This document shows, in pieces, positions 44,339 to 52,836 of a stretch of 64,000 nt of DNA. The stretch comes from Rossellomorea orangium (GTDB lineage Bacteria > Bacillota > Bacilli > Bacillales > Bacillaceae_B): contig NZ_JAHWGH010000012.1 in assembly GCF_019334305.1 (NCBI RefSeq), positions 62,001 through 126,000 on the forward strand, read 5' to 3'. The notes beneath the pieces are model-generated. The model was not told where the DNA came from, did no database searches, and saw only the letters and a list, made by a program, of their open reading frames with translations. The stretch's first letter is position 1. Every line of letters starts with the position of its first letter. The position numbers were made by a program, and so were the translations under genes.

Positions 44339-44385
44339 TACCCTAATGCTAAAACGCATCATAACTTTAACTTAATAAAGCGATA

Positions 44386-44550
44386 TCTTCTTATCCAGAG
44401 AGGTGGAGGGACTGGCCCTGCGATACCTCGGCAACGGGTTCTTATGAATACCGTGCCAATTCCAACAAGTCATGTGACTTGAAAGATGAGAAGAGCGGGA
44501 CATATACATATTTTTGTGCCTCTCTTCTTATGAAGGGGGGCACTTTTTAT
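44386..44550 (+). promoter_or_regulatory. SAM-I riboswitch (S-box) with terminator
   Basis: The aptamer runs from about 44386 (TCTTCTTATCCAGAGAGG) through GTGGAGGGACTGGCCC and CGGCAAC to GATGAGAAGAG near 44495, the classic S-box core. The expression platform ends in a 12-bp terminator, 44516-44527 with 44532-44543, then TTTTT. High SAM would fold the aptamer and stop transcription before metN, so the import operon is on when methionine/SAM is scarce. Confidence 0.95.
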
Positions 44551-44603
44551 TTGAACCATAACAGGCATCAAGAAGAATACATAGCGAAAGGAGCAAGTCC
44601 TGT

Positions 44604-45629
44604 ATGATTAGAGTTCAGAATGTTACAAAAGTTTTTGAGACGAAGGATGGCCCATTCACCGCTTTGAAGGATGTTTCCTTCGAAGTGAAGAAGGGAGAAA
44701 TTTATGGCGTGATCGGATTCAGCGGAGCGGGAAAAAGCACGCTTGTTCGCTGTCTCAATTTTTTAGAAAAACCATCCTCGGGTGATATTTTCATAGAGGG
44801 GCGTAGCCTGAAGGATCAATCGGCAATCGATTTGAGGAAAGAGCGGCACCGCATTGGGATGATCTTTCAGCATTTCAACCTATTTCAATCCCGGACGGTG
44901 GCAGGGAATATCGCCTATCCTCTGAAACTGGCAAAATGGCCAAAGGAGAAAATCAACGAAAGAGTAAAGGAGTTGCTCGCGTTTGTCGGACTGGAAGATA
45001 AAGCAAAGCATTATCCCGATGAATTGTCAGGAGGGCAGAAGCAACGGGTGGGGATAGCAAGGGCCCTTGCGACGTCGCCTTCGATTCTGCTCTGTGATGA
45101 AGCCACATCCGCCCTTGATCCTCAGACGACGGAATCAATTTTGAATCTATTAAAAAAAATCAACGATGAGTATGGCATTACGATTGTGATGATCACCCAT
45201 GAAATGGGGGTGATCCGGGAAATCTGTGATAAGGTCGCGGTTATGGAAAATGGAGAAATCGTGGAAGAGGGAAGCGTCTTCGATATCTTCTCCAATCCGC
45301 AGACCTCGACGACGAGAAACTTTGTGAAGAGTGTCATGAATGATCAGCTGCCGGCATCGGTTCTCAACAAATTGAATGACAGCAAGGAAGGGCGCATCTG
45401 CCGCCTTATTTTCAAAGGTGATTCAACGGGAGCGCCGATCCTTTCAGAAACGGCCAAGACATTCAATGCCCATATCAATGTATTATTCGGACAGATCACT
45501 GAACTCCAGGGCAAGCCGTTCGGGAATCTTATCGTACAGATCATCGGCAGTAAGAACGAAACAGAAGAAATCCTGGATTATTGGAGAAACAGATTATTCG
45601 TAAGCGAGGTGGAGAAGCGTGCAAGTTAA
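44604..45629 (+). CDS. metN: Methionine ABC transporter ATP-binding protein
   Basis: A 341-residue ATPase that powers methionine uptake. Walker A is G-F-S-G-A-G-K-S-T at about 38-46, signature L-S-G-G-Q-K-Q-R, Walker B L-L-C-D-E-A-T-S-A-L-D, and switch His in M-I-T-H-E-M. The last ~95 residues form the NIL domain that binds methionine to shut the transporter down from inside the cell. ATG 44604 follows CGAAAGGAGCAAGTCCTGT. Its end overlaps metI by 11 bases. It is controlled by the SAM riboswitch. Confidence 0.95.
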   Translation: MIRVQNVTKVFETKDGPFTALKDVSFEVKKGEIYGVIGFSGAGKSTLVRCLNFLEKPSSGDIFIEGRSLKDQSAIDLRKERHRIGMIFQHFNLFQSRTVAGNIAYPLKLAKWPKEKINERVKELLAFVGLEDKAKHYPDELSGGQKQRVGIARALATSPSILLCDEATSALDPQTTESILNLLKKINDEYGITIVMITHEMGVIREICDKVAVMENGEIVEEGSVFDIFSNPQTSTTRNFVKSVMNDQLPASVLNKLNDSKEGRICRLIFKGDSTGAPILSETAKTFNAHINVLFGQITELQGKPFGNLIVQIIGSKNETEEILDYWRNRLFVSEVEKRAS

Positions 45630-46281
45630 CTGGGAATTATTCTGGCCAAGAATTATAGAAGCGACATGGGATACCGTGGCGATGGTGTCATTCTCTCTTC
45701 TATTCGCCACGTTGATCGGGCTTCCCCTCGGTATCATCGTCGTGGTGACGAGGAAGGGGCACTTACTTGAACATAAAGCCGTCTTTTCCGTATTGAGTAG
45801 CATCATCAACGTGTTTCGTTCGATCCCGTTCATCATTTTGATGGTGGCCATCATCCCTTTTACAAGATTGGTAGTGGGGACGTCGATCGGCACGGCGGCA
45901 GCAGTCGTTCCGCTTGTCGTATTTGCGGCACCGTATATTGCGAGATTGGTAGAGAGTTCGCTTCTTGAAGTAAAGCCGGGGGTCATTGAAGCAGCGGAGT
46001 CCATGGGGGCCGGGCCGTGGCAGATCATCTTCGGGATCCTCATTCCGGAAGCACTGAGTACACTGGTCCTGAATATCACGATTGCCACCATCGGCCTTGT
46101 CGGCGCATCAGCCATGGCCGGGGCAGTCGGAGGCGGTGGCCTCGGGGATCTGGCCATCGCTTACGGATATCAGCGATTCGAAACATCCGTCATGATCGTG
46201 ACCGTCATCATTTTAGTCGTGATGGTACAGGGACTTCAGACAGCAGGGAATACATTATCAAAAATCATCAGGAGACGATAG
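45619..46281 (+). CDS. metI: Methionine ABC transporter permease
   Basis: A 220-residue permease with five hydrophobic segments and the EAA loop E-A-A-E-S-M-G-A-G-P-W-Q-I-I that contacts the ATPase. Other typical segments: L-P-L-G-I-I-V-V-V-T and N-V-F-R-S-I-P-F-I-I-L. Start GTG 45619 lies inside metN after GAGGTGGAGAAGC. Also known as metP in B. subtilis. It forms the channel together with MetN dimers. Confidence 0.95.
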   Translation: MQVNWELFWPRIIEATWDTVAMVSFSLLFATLIGLPLGIIVVVTRKGHLLEHKAVFSVLSSIINVFRSIPFIILMVAIIPFTRLVVGTSIGTAAAVVPLVVFAAPYIARLVESSLLEVKPGVIEAAESMGAGPWQIIFGILIPEALSTLVLNITIATIGLVGASAMAGAVGGGGLGDLAIAYGYQRFETSVMIVTVIILVVMVQGLQTAGNTLSKIIRRR

Positions 46282-46292
46282 GAGAGAGGAAT

Positions 46293-47129
46293 ATGAAAAA
46301 ATCAATCAGTCTAGCAAGCTTAGCCATTCTATTATTTACCCTACTATTGAGCGGTTGCTCGGGAAACAGTGCATCCGGATCAGGTGACAAAGAAGTCGTG
46401 AAAGTCGGAGTGAATGGATCTGGGGTGCCGATTTGGGAGTATATGAAAGAGAAAGCAGCAAAGGAAGGAATTGAAATTGAAATTGTGGAGTTTGCCGATT
46501 ACGTGAGACCGAACCAGGCGCTGGCCGATGGGGATATCGATCTGAACGCCTTCCAGACGATCTCGTATTTTGATTCTTTCGTGGAAGAACATAATCTGGA
46601 TCTTGTACCGATTGGCTCGACGATCATCGCGCCAATGGGAATCTATTCGGAAAAATATAAATCGGTAGAAGACTTACCGAAAGGCAGTACAGTAGCCGTC
46701 CCTCAAGAGGCGACGAACCTTGGTCGTGCCCTTCTCCTACTGGAGGAATCAGGTTTGATCAAACTGAAAGAAGGGTTTGATCAGTCACAGGGACTCGAAG
46801 CCATCAAAGAAAATCCTAAAAACCTTGAATTCACACCGGTCGTCGCTGCCCAGACACCGAGGGTTCTGCCGGATGTGGCGGCATCGATCATTAATAATGG
46901 TGTGGCGGTTGAAGCAGGGATGGTCCCGGTTGACGACAGCATCTATATCGAAGGGGCGGAATCTAAGCCGTTCATCAATATCATCGCGGCTCAGAAAAAA
47001 GATAAAGACAATAAGACTTATCAAAAGATCGTGGAGCTTTACCAGGAAGATGACGTAGCGGAACATATCAAGAAAACATACAAAGATTCCCTGATCCCGA
47101 CATTCGTGCCGGTCAGTGAATTGCATTAG
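46293..47129 (+). CDS. metQ: Methionine-binding lipoprotein
   Basis: A 278-residue NlpA-family lipoprotein. The signal peptide ends in the lipobox L-L-S-G-C with Cys22. The mature part starts K-V-G-V-N-G-S-G-V-P-I-W-E-Y and contains D-L-N-A-F-Q-T-I-S-Y-F and V-P-Q-E-A-T-N-L-G-R-A-L, the methionine-site region of MetQ. It captures methionine outside the membrane for MetNI. ATG 46293 follows GGAGAGAGGAAT; a long upstream frame overlapping metI is not the start. Confidence 0.95.
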   Translation: MKKSISLASLAILLFTLLLSGCSGNSASGSGDKEVVKVGVNGSGVPIWEYMKEKAAKEGIEIEIVEFADYVRPNQALADGDIDLNAFQTISYFDSFVEEHNLDLVPIGSTIIAPMGIYSEKYKSVEDLPKGSTVAVPQEATNLGRALLLLEESGLIKLKEGFDQSQGLEAIKENPKNLEFTPVVAAQTPRVLPDVAASIINNGVAVEAGMVPVDDSIYIEGAESKPFINIIAAQKKDKDNKTYQKIVELYQEDDVAEHIKKTYKDSLIPTFVPVSELH

Positions 47130-47141
47130 GAGGGAAAAGAG

Positions 47142-48338
47142 ATGAGTCAACCAGCAACAATTGCCGATCGTAAACACAACATCCTCTCAGCGGTGGATCA
47201 ATTGGCTGTGAAACTCGTGTCGACCAGCCATCAGATCCACGACCAACCTGAAATCGGAAACGAAGAGTTCTTTGCGTCAGAGACTTTGACCACCTTACTT
47301 GCAGCCAACGGATTCTCCATTGAACGGGGAGTCGCAGGCCATGAAACTTCCTTTGTGGCACGCAAACATTCAGGGAAAGAAGGGCCGGTCATCGGCTACC
47401 TGGCTGAATATGACGCCCTGCCTGGACTCGGTCACGCCTGCGGTCATAATATCATCGGGACGGCAAGCTGCGGGGCGGCCATCGCCCTGTCGTCCATACT
47501 CGAGGAAACAGGAGGGGAAGTGGTCGTGTTCGGAACTCCTGCCGAGGAAGGCGGTCCAAACGGTAGTGCAAAGGGCAGTTTTGTAAAAGCAGGCTTGTTC
47601 GAAGGAGTGGACGCCTGCATGATGGTCCATCCCTTCAACCGAACCACACAGACAGGGAAAACCCTTGCGGTGGACCCCCTTGATTTCGAATTCAAAGGAA
47701 GATCTGCCCATGCGGCAGCTTCCCCTGAAGACGGAATCAATGCCCTTGACGGTGTGATCCAGCTGTTCAACGGCATAAATGCCCTTCGCCAGCACGTGAC
47801 CGATGATGTACGGATCCACGGCATCATTACCCACGGAGGCGACGCGCCCAACATCGTCCCTGACTATGCAAAAGCCCGCTTCTATATACGCGCTGCAACC
47901 AGGGAAGCGTGCAATGAAGTCACGAAGAAAGTGAAAGCCATTGCTGAGGGATCTGCCCTCGCCACCGGGACGAAACTGAATGTCATCAAGATTCAAAATG
48001 AAGTCGACCACTTTCAGCTCAACCGCCGTTTCGATCAAGTATTCCAGCGCTCCATCGAGTCACTGGGGGAATCCTTCGACGATACAGAACGAAAAGGACT
48101 CGGCTCATCCGACGCCGGAAACGTCAGCCGGGTGGTCCCGACCATCCACCCCTACATCAAAATCGGGCCAGAATCCCTCGTCGTCCACACGAACGAATTC
48201 AGGGAAGCTGCTAAATCCACCGAGGGTGACCGTGCCCTTGTAATCGGGGCGAAGGCACTTGCTCTGACGGGGTATGAACTGCTGACAGATAAGAGGCTTT
48301 TGGAAGAAATATGGGGAGAGTTCGAATCAAGTAAATAA
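47142..48338 (+). CDS. M20 family aminoacylase/amidohydrolase in the methionine operon
   Basis: A 398-residue zinc hydrolase of the M20 group. Metal ligands are in H-A-C-G-H-N, P-A-E-E-G-G and near the end; S-A-H-A-A-A-S-P opens the dimer domain. It starts 12 bp after metQ (ATG 47142, AGGAGGGAAAAGAG) with no terminator between, so it shares SAM-riboswitch control. A role in freeing methionine from N-acyl-methionine or a methionine dipeptide taken up by MetNIQ would make sense. The substrate is inferred from the operon only. Confidence 0.85.
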   Translation: MSQPATIADRKHNILSAVDQLAVKLVSTSHQIHDQPEIGNEEFFASETLTTLLAANGFSIERGVAGHETSFVARKHSGKEGPVIGYLAEYDALPGLGHACGHNIIGTASCGAAIALSSILEETGGEVVVFGTPAEEGGPNGSAKGSFVKAGLFEGVDACMMVHPFNRTTQTGKTLAVDPLDFEFKGRSAHAAASPEDGINALDGVIQLFNGINALRQHVTDDVRIHGIITHGGDAPNIVPDYAKARFYIRAATREACNEVTKKVKAIAEGSALATGTKLNVIKIQNEVDHFQLNRRFDQVFQRSIESLGESFDDTERKGLGSSDAGNVSRVVPTIHPYIKIGPESLVVHTNEFREAAKSTEGDRALVIGAKALALTGYELLTDKRLLEEIWGEFESSK

Positions 48339-48344
48339 GGATGG

Positions 48345-48376
48345 AAAGACAGCCTCATCAGGGCTGTCTTTTTTTA
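48345..48376 (+). terminator. Terminator of the met operon
   Basis: AAAGACAGCC (48345-48354) pairs with GGCTGTCTTT (48362-48371), then T. Confidence 0.88.
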
Positions 48377-48468
48377 ATATGAGTATGTTCCAATGTTTAA
48401 CAAAAACTCGAAAAGGATAATGAATAAATGAGAGATTGTATCGTAGAAACGAAAGAAAGGAGAATGAC

Positions 48469-48909
48469 ATGAAAAAACTACTGATAGCAGGAAATCTTCT
48501 TTTCACACTCTCGATATTGGGAGCATGCGGATCAGAAGAGGCAGAAGATAATACCTCAAACGATACGGCAGAAATGAATGATCAACAGGATTCCCAGGAT
48601 ATGGACGAACCGGCAGCAGAACTCTTCGACAGTGAGAAGCTGCAGGAACGAGTCCAAAAGGGGATGGATCTCGATTCCTATTCTGCTGAACTGACAGCGA
48701 TGGAGGAAAAAGGAGAAACCACCCTCGTCAAAAAATACAACTTGACCGGGAATGAAGAAATAAAAGCACAAATCCTCCAATCGTCAGACGGGTTTGTCGC
48801 AGTTGAAACGGATGGGCTGGAAGTGACAGATGTTTCAAGCTTCAAAACCATGCAGGAAGTGGAGGATCATCTGAACGAGAAGGATATGGAAGAAGATATG
48901 AGTGGATAA
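48469..48909 (+). CDS. Putative acidic lipoprotein
   Basis: A 146-residue protein starting at ATG 48469 after AGAAAGGAGAATGAC. The signal peptide ends with the lipobox L-G-A-C, Cys20. A Ser/Asp/Glu/Gln-rich linker of about 40 residues follows, then a small alpha/beta domain with Y-N-L-T-G-N-E-E-I-K-A-Q-I-L-Q. No family is recognised. It is a single gene with its own strong terminator. Confidence 0.7.
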   Translation: MKKLLIAGNLLFTLSILGACGSEEAEDNTSNDTAEMNDQQDSQDMDEPAAELFDSEKLQERVQKGMDLDSYSAELTAMEEKGETTLVKKYNLTGNEEIKAQILQSSDGFVAVETDGLEVTDVSSFKTMQEVEDHLNEKDMEEDMSG

Positions 48910-48952
48910 ATGTTCCACAACATTAAAAGATCATTCGATCGTTTTCTGATTG

Positions 48953-49003
48953 AAATCCGAACTAATTTACCCTAAGGGAGTAAAATTAGCTCGGATTTTT
49001 TAT
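48953..49003 (+). terminator. Long-stem terminator after the lipoprotein gene
   Basis: AAATCCGA (48953-48960) pairs with TCGGATTT (48991-48998) with an inner CTAATTT-AC/GT-AAAATTAG helix, then T. The rest of the 336-bp gap to 49245 holds only AT-rich promoter DNA (TATGAT at about 49189). Confidence 0.8.
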
Positions 49004-49245
49004 TATTTATTTAAAGAAGTAAACCAGGTCGAAATTGGTTTTAATTAATCCAGCACAAGCAAAGATCACGTCACGTTTCGGGAAAGGCTTCTTAAACTGA
49101 GTAGCAAGAATACACAATGGGAGAGTGTATTGATCAAAGTAGGATCAATTCCTTCTTTCGTATTTCTTTTTGAAAATTCTAAAATTTGGTATGATGTACT
49201 TTGTAAGCAAAAAAATTAAAGTATACAGAGGGAGTGCTTAAACAT

Positions 49246-50052
49246 ATGGAATACATCACACTGAATAATGGGCTGAAAATGCCAATTGTAGGGACAGGTA
49301 CTAATACTTATGGGAAAGAAAACAATGAGTATAACGCGGCGTTAACAAAAGAAATTCCTGAACTTCTATCAGCACTTGAGTTGGGGTACCGTTCAATAGA
49401 TGCAGCCATCATGTATCGAAATGAAGAACTTGTCGGAAGAGTATTAGCAGAAAGCACAGTGCCTCGGGAAGAGTTATTTATTACGACAAAAATTCCTGCT
49501 CATGAAGAATATATTTCTTCAAAGGAAGCTACTCGGGCAGCCATCGATAACAGTCTAAAAAACTTTCAAACCGACTATTTTGACCTGCTTCTTATCCACT
49601 TTCCTATCGAAGACAACGTACAACTTAAAAACACGTGGGAAGTCTTTGAAGAATATTACGAAGCGGGCAAACTAAAAGCAATCGGTGTTTCAAACTTTGA
49701 AAAAGATCATCTGGAAGAATTGAAAGAATTCGCTAAAGTGAAGCCAGCGGTTAATCAAATACAAATTAACCTAAAAGAAACTAACAAAAATCTCCTTGCT
49801 GTATTAAAAGAAGAGGGTATTACACCTGTTGCATGGGGACCGATGAAAGCCGAACCCCATCAAAAAGAGATCTTGGATGAAATTGGTGAATCTTATAAAA
49901 AATCTGGCGCACAAGTCTTATTAAAATACCATATCCAACGTGGTGTGATTGTTATTCCTAAATCTCATAACCGCGAAAATCAAGCATCTAATCTAGATCT
50001 ATTCGATTTCGAATTGTCTGCAGAAGAAATGAATAGAATTGAAAACTTATAA
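49246..50052 (+). CDS. Aldo/keto reductase
   Basis: A 268-residue NADPH-dependent reductase with the AKR tetrad: D52 and Y57 in S-I-D-A-A-I-M-Y, K82 in I-T-T-K-I-P and H118 in L-L-I-H-F-P. I-P-K-S-H-N-R-E-N near the end binds the cofactor phosphate. ATG 49246 follows AGAGGGAGTGCTTAAACAT and is preferred to the TTG 12 bases earlier. Bacillus relatives (YvgN/YtbE type) reduce glyoxals and other reactive carbonyls. It is a single gene. Confidence 0.87.
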   Translation: MEYITLNNGLKMPIVGTGTNTYGKENNEYNAALTKEIPELLSALELGYRSIDAAIMYRNEELVGRVLAESTVPREELFITTKIPAHEEYISSKEATRAAIDNSLKNFQTDYFDLLLIHFPIEDNVQLKNTWEVFEEYYEAGKLKAIGVSNFEKDHLEELKEFAKVKPAVNQIQINLKETNKNLLAVLKEEGITPVAWGPMKAEPHQKEILDEIGESYKKSGAQVLLKYHIQRGVIVIPKSHNRENQASNLDLFDFELSAEEMNRIENL

Positions 50053-50281
50053 TTCGTTTGTCCCTCATCCTAGTGATATAGATAGTATCGCTAGAGTACC
50101 ATGCTACCGCGGTCGTCCTTAAAGAGTTTAGCCCCTCCTGTGGGAGTTCTATGATCTATAACGGCGAATTTAAGGGCAAGAAAACACCTGGTAATGGTGT
50201 CACAACCGCTTTACTTAAAAGAAATGGAATACGAGTGGTATCAGAGGAAGGACTTAGTGATTTACTTCAGGAGGTTGGAAT

Positions 50282-50443
50282 AGAAAGCACGATATTATAG
50301 GGGCAATTAATACTGGGATTGACTCTATCGGAGTTACTTATGGGGATGGTTCATTCGAAGAATTAAGTCATTGTAACCCCACTTTTACTGTGGATAAAGT
50401 TGACCAGGTGAAAGATATTCTGATGGGGAGCGAAGTGAAGTAA
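50282..50443 (+). pseudogene. C-terminal remnant of a HAD phosphatase (gph/PpaX type)
   Basis: The frame reads R-K-H-D-I-I-G-A-I-N-T-G-I-D-S-I-G-V-T-Y-G-D-G-S followed by F-E-E-L and a P-T-F-T-V-D-K-V end, stopping at 50441-50443. This is exactly the end of HAD phosphatases after the G-D motif, but no start or N-terminal domain exists upstream. In 50150-50301 another frame (K-K-T-P-G-N-G-V-T-T-A-L-L-K-R-N-G) looks like a fragment of a second, unnamed gene. The 530-bp gap therefore holds decayed coding DNA. Confidence 0.7.
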
Positions 50444-50467
50444 ATAGTATTTTGCTTAATAAGCGAA

Positions 50468-50539
50468 AGGGGGCAATAACTAATGATCAGCGAATTGATC
50501 CAGCTATTGCTCTTATTCAATTATCGACCAGTTTAGTTG
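50468..50539 (+). repeat. 70-bp hairpin repeat, copy A
   Basis: GGGGGCAATAACT ... AGCTATTGC forms a hairpin with an inner TGATCA/TGATC helix, followed by TCTTATTC and a CAATTATCGACCAG-type tail. Copies B to D are at 51210, 60076 and 60607. Confidence 0.75.
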
Positions 50540-50582
50540 AATAAGAAAATATTCGAATTAAGCAGCAAAGCGGTGAGGGACG

Positions 50583-50912
50583 ATGAAAAGTAAACAAAAA
50601 CAACAATTAATGAATAATACAAAGTGGGAAGAAATTAGAATAGCGATATATAGTTGCCCATATAATGTCCAATGGCGAACAAAGGATCTCGAATCGGGAT
50701 ACATATCCAATTGGGATGGTGAATGGTACTATCATTTTAAGGACAGAGAATATATAACAATTGAGTGGTTAGAGATAAAGGTAGAAACCGGGGAGATTAG
50801 GGATGAAGTTATTACCATACTCCGTAATATCCACTTTCCTGGTGTGGCTAGCGACAAAGTAATTAGGGTTTATGGGTATGAAGAGGTTGGTAGCTTTATT
50901 GACTATCTATAG
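50583..50912 (+). CDS. DUF6678-like protein
   Basis: A 109-residue soluble protein with many aromatic residues: K-W-E-E-I-R-I-A-I-Y near the N-terminus, V-Q-W-R-T-K-D-L-E, Y-I-S-N-W-D-G-E-W-Y-Y-H-F and I-E-W-L-E-I. I believe this is the DUF6678 group, which often occurs among immunity-like small genes, but function is unknown. ATG 50583 follows GTGAGGGACG. It lies between two copies of the 70-bp repeat with another small gene. Confidence 0.6.
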   Translation: MKSKQKQQLMNNTKWEEIRIAIYSCPYNVQWRTKDLESGYISNWDGEWYYHFKDREYITIEWLEIKVETGEIRDEVITILRNIHFPGVASDKVIRVYGYEEVGSFIDYL

Positions 50913-50960
50913 AATTTTCTTCAACAACTAACGATGGCTATTTTGAAAAATGGTGAGAAA

Positions 50961-51191
50961 ATGACTAAAGATGAATTTAAAGAATTTCAAGAACGGATTG
51001 GCTGGGGAGAGGAATTTAATTTTTATTATCAAGATGAGGAATATTGGATAAGCCAGAATTCGGATGGTTGTTACCTAACCAAAGTCAAAGGTCTCTTTAC
51101 ACAAGAGTTCAATACAAAAGAACAACTTTTTCAACGGGGGACAATAAATGGCAAACGCCTGTCTGAACTATATCAGGACATTGATTGGTAA
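50961..51191 (+). CDS. Small hypothetical protein
   Basis: A 76-residue acidic, aromatic protein (E-F-N-F-Y-Y-Q-D-E-E-Y-W-I-S). The start at ATG 50961, after GGTGAGAAA, is chosen over ATG 50934, which has no ribosome site; neither is strong. No family is recognised. Together with the DUF6678-like gene 48 bp upstream it could be immunity-type debris left without a toxin. Confidence 0.5.
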   Translation: MTKDEFKEFQERIGWGEEFNFYYQDEEYWISQNSDGCYLTKVKGLFTQEFNTKEQLFQRGTINGKRLSELYQDIDW

Positions 51192-51209
51192 ATCCCTTAT
51201 TCAATAAAA

Positions 51210-51279
51210 GGGGGCAATAACTGAAGATCAGTTCATTGATCCGGGTATTCCCTTTCTTCAATTAATGGACAGTTAGGTT
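51210..51279 (+). repeat. 70-bp hairpin repeat, copy B
   Basis: GGGGGCAATAACTGAAGATCAG, then TTGATCC and GGTATTCCC, then CTTCAATTAATGGACAG. It begins 18 bp after the stop of the small gene at 50961. Confidence 0.75.
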
Positions 51280-51332
51280 ATTTCTAAACAATATACTACT
51301 AAACAATTTGGTGTTATAAGGAGGGGAGTTAA

Positions 51333-51515
51333 TTGAAAAACAAGTTAACAAAATCCCGAACAGATAAGTCAATAAGCGGTGTTTGTGGAGGAATAGCGGA
51401 ATATTTCGGTATTTCTTCTTTGGGAGTAAGGTTAATATTTCTTTTACTGCCTGCTAATGTCCTTATATATTTAATTCTTGTTAATACAATGCATGACAGT
51501 CCCCGATCATTATAA
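51333..51515 (+). CDS. PspC domain protein
   Basis: A 60-residue protein that is almost entirely a PspC domain: L-T-K-S-R-T-D-K-S-I-S-G-V-C-G-G-I-A-E-Y-F-G followed by one membrane helix (about 33-52). PspC proteins are linked to envelope stress responses. It starts at TTG 51333 behind ATAAGGAGGGGAG. It is a single gene. Confidence 0.82.
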   Translation: MKNKLTKSRTDKSISGVCGGIAEYFGISSLGVRLIFLLLPANVLIYLILVNTMHDSPRSL

Positions 51516-51530
51516 TTCCTTACGTAGAGT

Positions 51531-51612
51531 GGGGACGGTTCCGTTTCTACCTTCTCCTTTCGACAATTCTCAATCTCCCTTAAAGTCAAAAAGTAGAGTA
51601 AGAGGCGTCCCC
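51531..51612 (-). repeat. GGGGAC-bounded repeat, long copy
   Basis: GGGGAC (51531-51536) and GTCCCC (51607-51612) bound the element; the inside, read on the minus strand, contains ACTCTACTTTTTGAC and AAAGGAGAAGGTAGAAAC, shared with 35846 and 36012. The remaining 51613-51873 is AT-rich DNA before the WYL gene, with a piece (GTTAATGGACAGG) like the tail of the 70-bp repeat. Confidence 0.6.
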
Positions 51613-51873
51613 GGTTTGTATATCCTTTGTTCCGTTAATGGACAGGTTTATTAATAAAGAAAATTTTCAAATAATAGGTGTTCAAAGTGTGGAAGTTATT
51701 TTTTTATAATAATGGAAAATGATAAAATCCAAATGATAGGTGACATTGTTGTGATTCGTGGACATGAGTAGAGTAGGGGAAGTCCATTGAGTGGTGTATG
51801 GGGATTGCTCAATATCAACATATTTGAAAAAATTGATATTCTAAGATGATTATTAATATAGAGGTGGAAGTAT

Positions 51874-52836
51874 ATGCCTAAAACTGACAATATGCTAGCG
51901 ATTCTATGGATGCTTCGTTCTGGTGAAAAAGTAACGGCACAACAAATGGCAGAGAAGCTAGAGATGAATATAAGGACGGTGTATCGTTATATTGATACCA
52001 TTTCTACAAGTGGCGTACCGATCGTTTCAGAACCGGGACATAACGGTGGATACTCTTTATTGAATCAATTTATTGAGGCTCCGCTTTTTTTTGATGTTGA
52101 GGAGCAAACGTCCCTACTTCACGCAGCTGTTTTTGCAGAGGAAGCCGGATATTATGGAGGGGAAGCACTCGATAGGGCCATTTCAAAATTAAGTCACCAC
52201 TCCAATCAAGAGCAGGAAACAAAGATCAACCAACATGTTAATAGTCTTGAAGTCATAAGTGGATTACGTCCACAAGCTATGGAGCCTTTTTTGAAGGAGT
52301 TGGAACAAGCCGTAGCGGACGGGTACTCAGTCAACATTCTTTACCATAAAAGTGGCGAAAAGCCATTACATGAGAGATTGGTAGATCCGTACCGAATGAT
52401 TTATTGGAATCATAAGTGGTATGTGATTGGATTTTGTCATCTTCGAAATGATATCCGCAGTTTTAGAGTGGATCGAATGGAACGTCTAACGGTAACCGAA
52501 ACCAAGTTTATCCGGCCGGAGAATTTTTCAGCCTATGACTATTTTATAAATGGCCTTCTTCCACCTACAGAAGATAAGGAAGGGATTATGTCTTTGATTC
52601 TTCATGGGGATAAAAGTGCATTGGATGATATATGCCAACATTGGTTTTTAGGACATTATGTACAAGAACGGACGTCAAACCAAGCCATTTTTCTACTTGA
52701 GAAAGAGATTATACATACATATGTACCTCACTTACTTTTACCGTACAATACATCGATTAAAGTGATGGAGCCAGTAAGTCTTAAGAAAAGACTAATTGAG
52801 GTTCTGGCGGAATTAATAGAATTTCATCAAGTATGA
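51874..52836 (+). CDS. WYL-type transcriptional regulator (YafY-like)
   Basis: A 320-residue regulator with an N-terminal helix-turn-helix (V-T-A-Q-Q-M-A-E-K-L-E-M-N-I-R-T-V-Y-R-Y-I-D, then G-H-N-G-G-Y) and a WYL domain (about 150-215; D-P-Y-R-M-I-Y-W-N-H-K-W-Y-V-I-G-F-C, D-I-R-S-F-R-V-D-R). ATG 51874 follows ATAGAGGTGGAAGTAT. Such genes are often next to a PfpI/DJ-1 gene; here that partner lies 2.9 kb away, beyond the sigma/LCP module. The last codons and the terminator are repeated at 55689. Confidence 0.87.
   Translation: MPKTDNMLAILWMLRSGEKVTAQQMAEKLEMNIRTVYRYIDTISTSGVPIVSEPGHNGGYSLLNQFIEAPLFFDVEEQTSLLHAAVFAEEAGYYGGEALDRAISKLSHHSNQEQETKINQHVNSLEVISGLRPQAMEPFLKELEQAVADGYSVNILYHKSGEKPLHERLVDPYRMIYWNHKWYVIGFCHLRNDIRSFRVDRMERLTVTETKFIRPENFSAYDYFINGLLPPTEDKEGIMSLILHGDKSALDDICQHWFLGHYVQERTSNQAIFLLEKEIIHTYVPHLLLPYNTSIKVMEPVSLKKRLIEVLAELIEFHQV

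Noticed and set aside
46017..46292. Upstream extension of the metQ frame
   Set aside because: It overlaps metI out of frame and lacks a signal peptide; the lipoprotein signal and ribosome site fix the start at 46293.
50092..50125. TGCTACCGCGGTCGTCC resembles the 3' part of a T-box
   Set aside because: Only about ten of fourteen T-box bases match, and there is no stem I, no terminator and no synthetase gene downstream; at most a relic.
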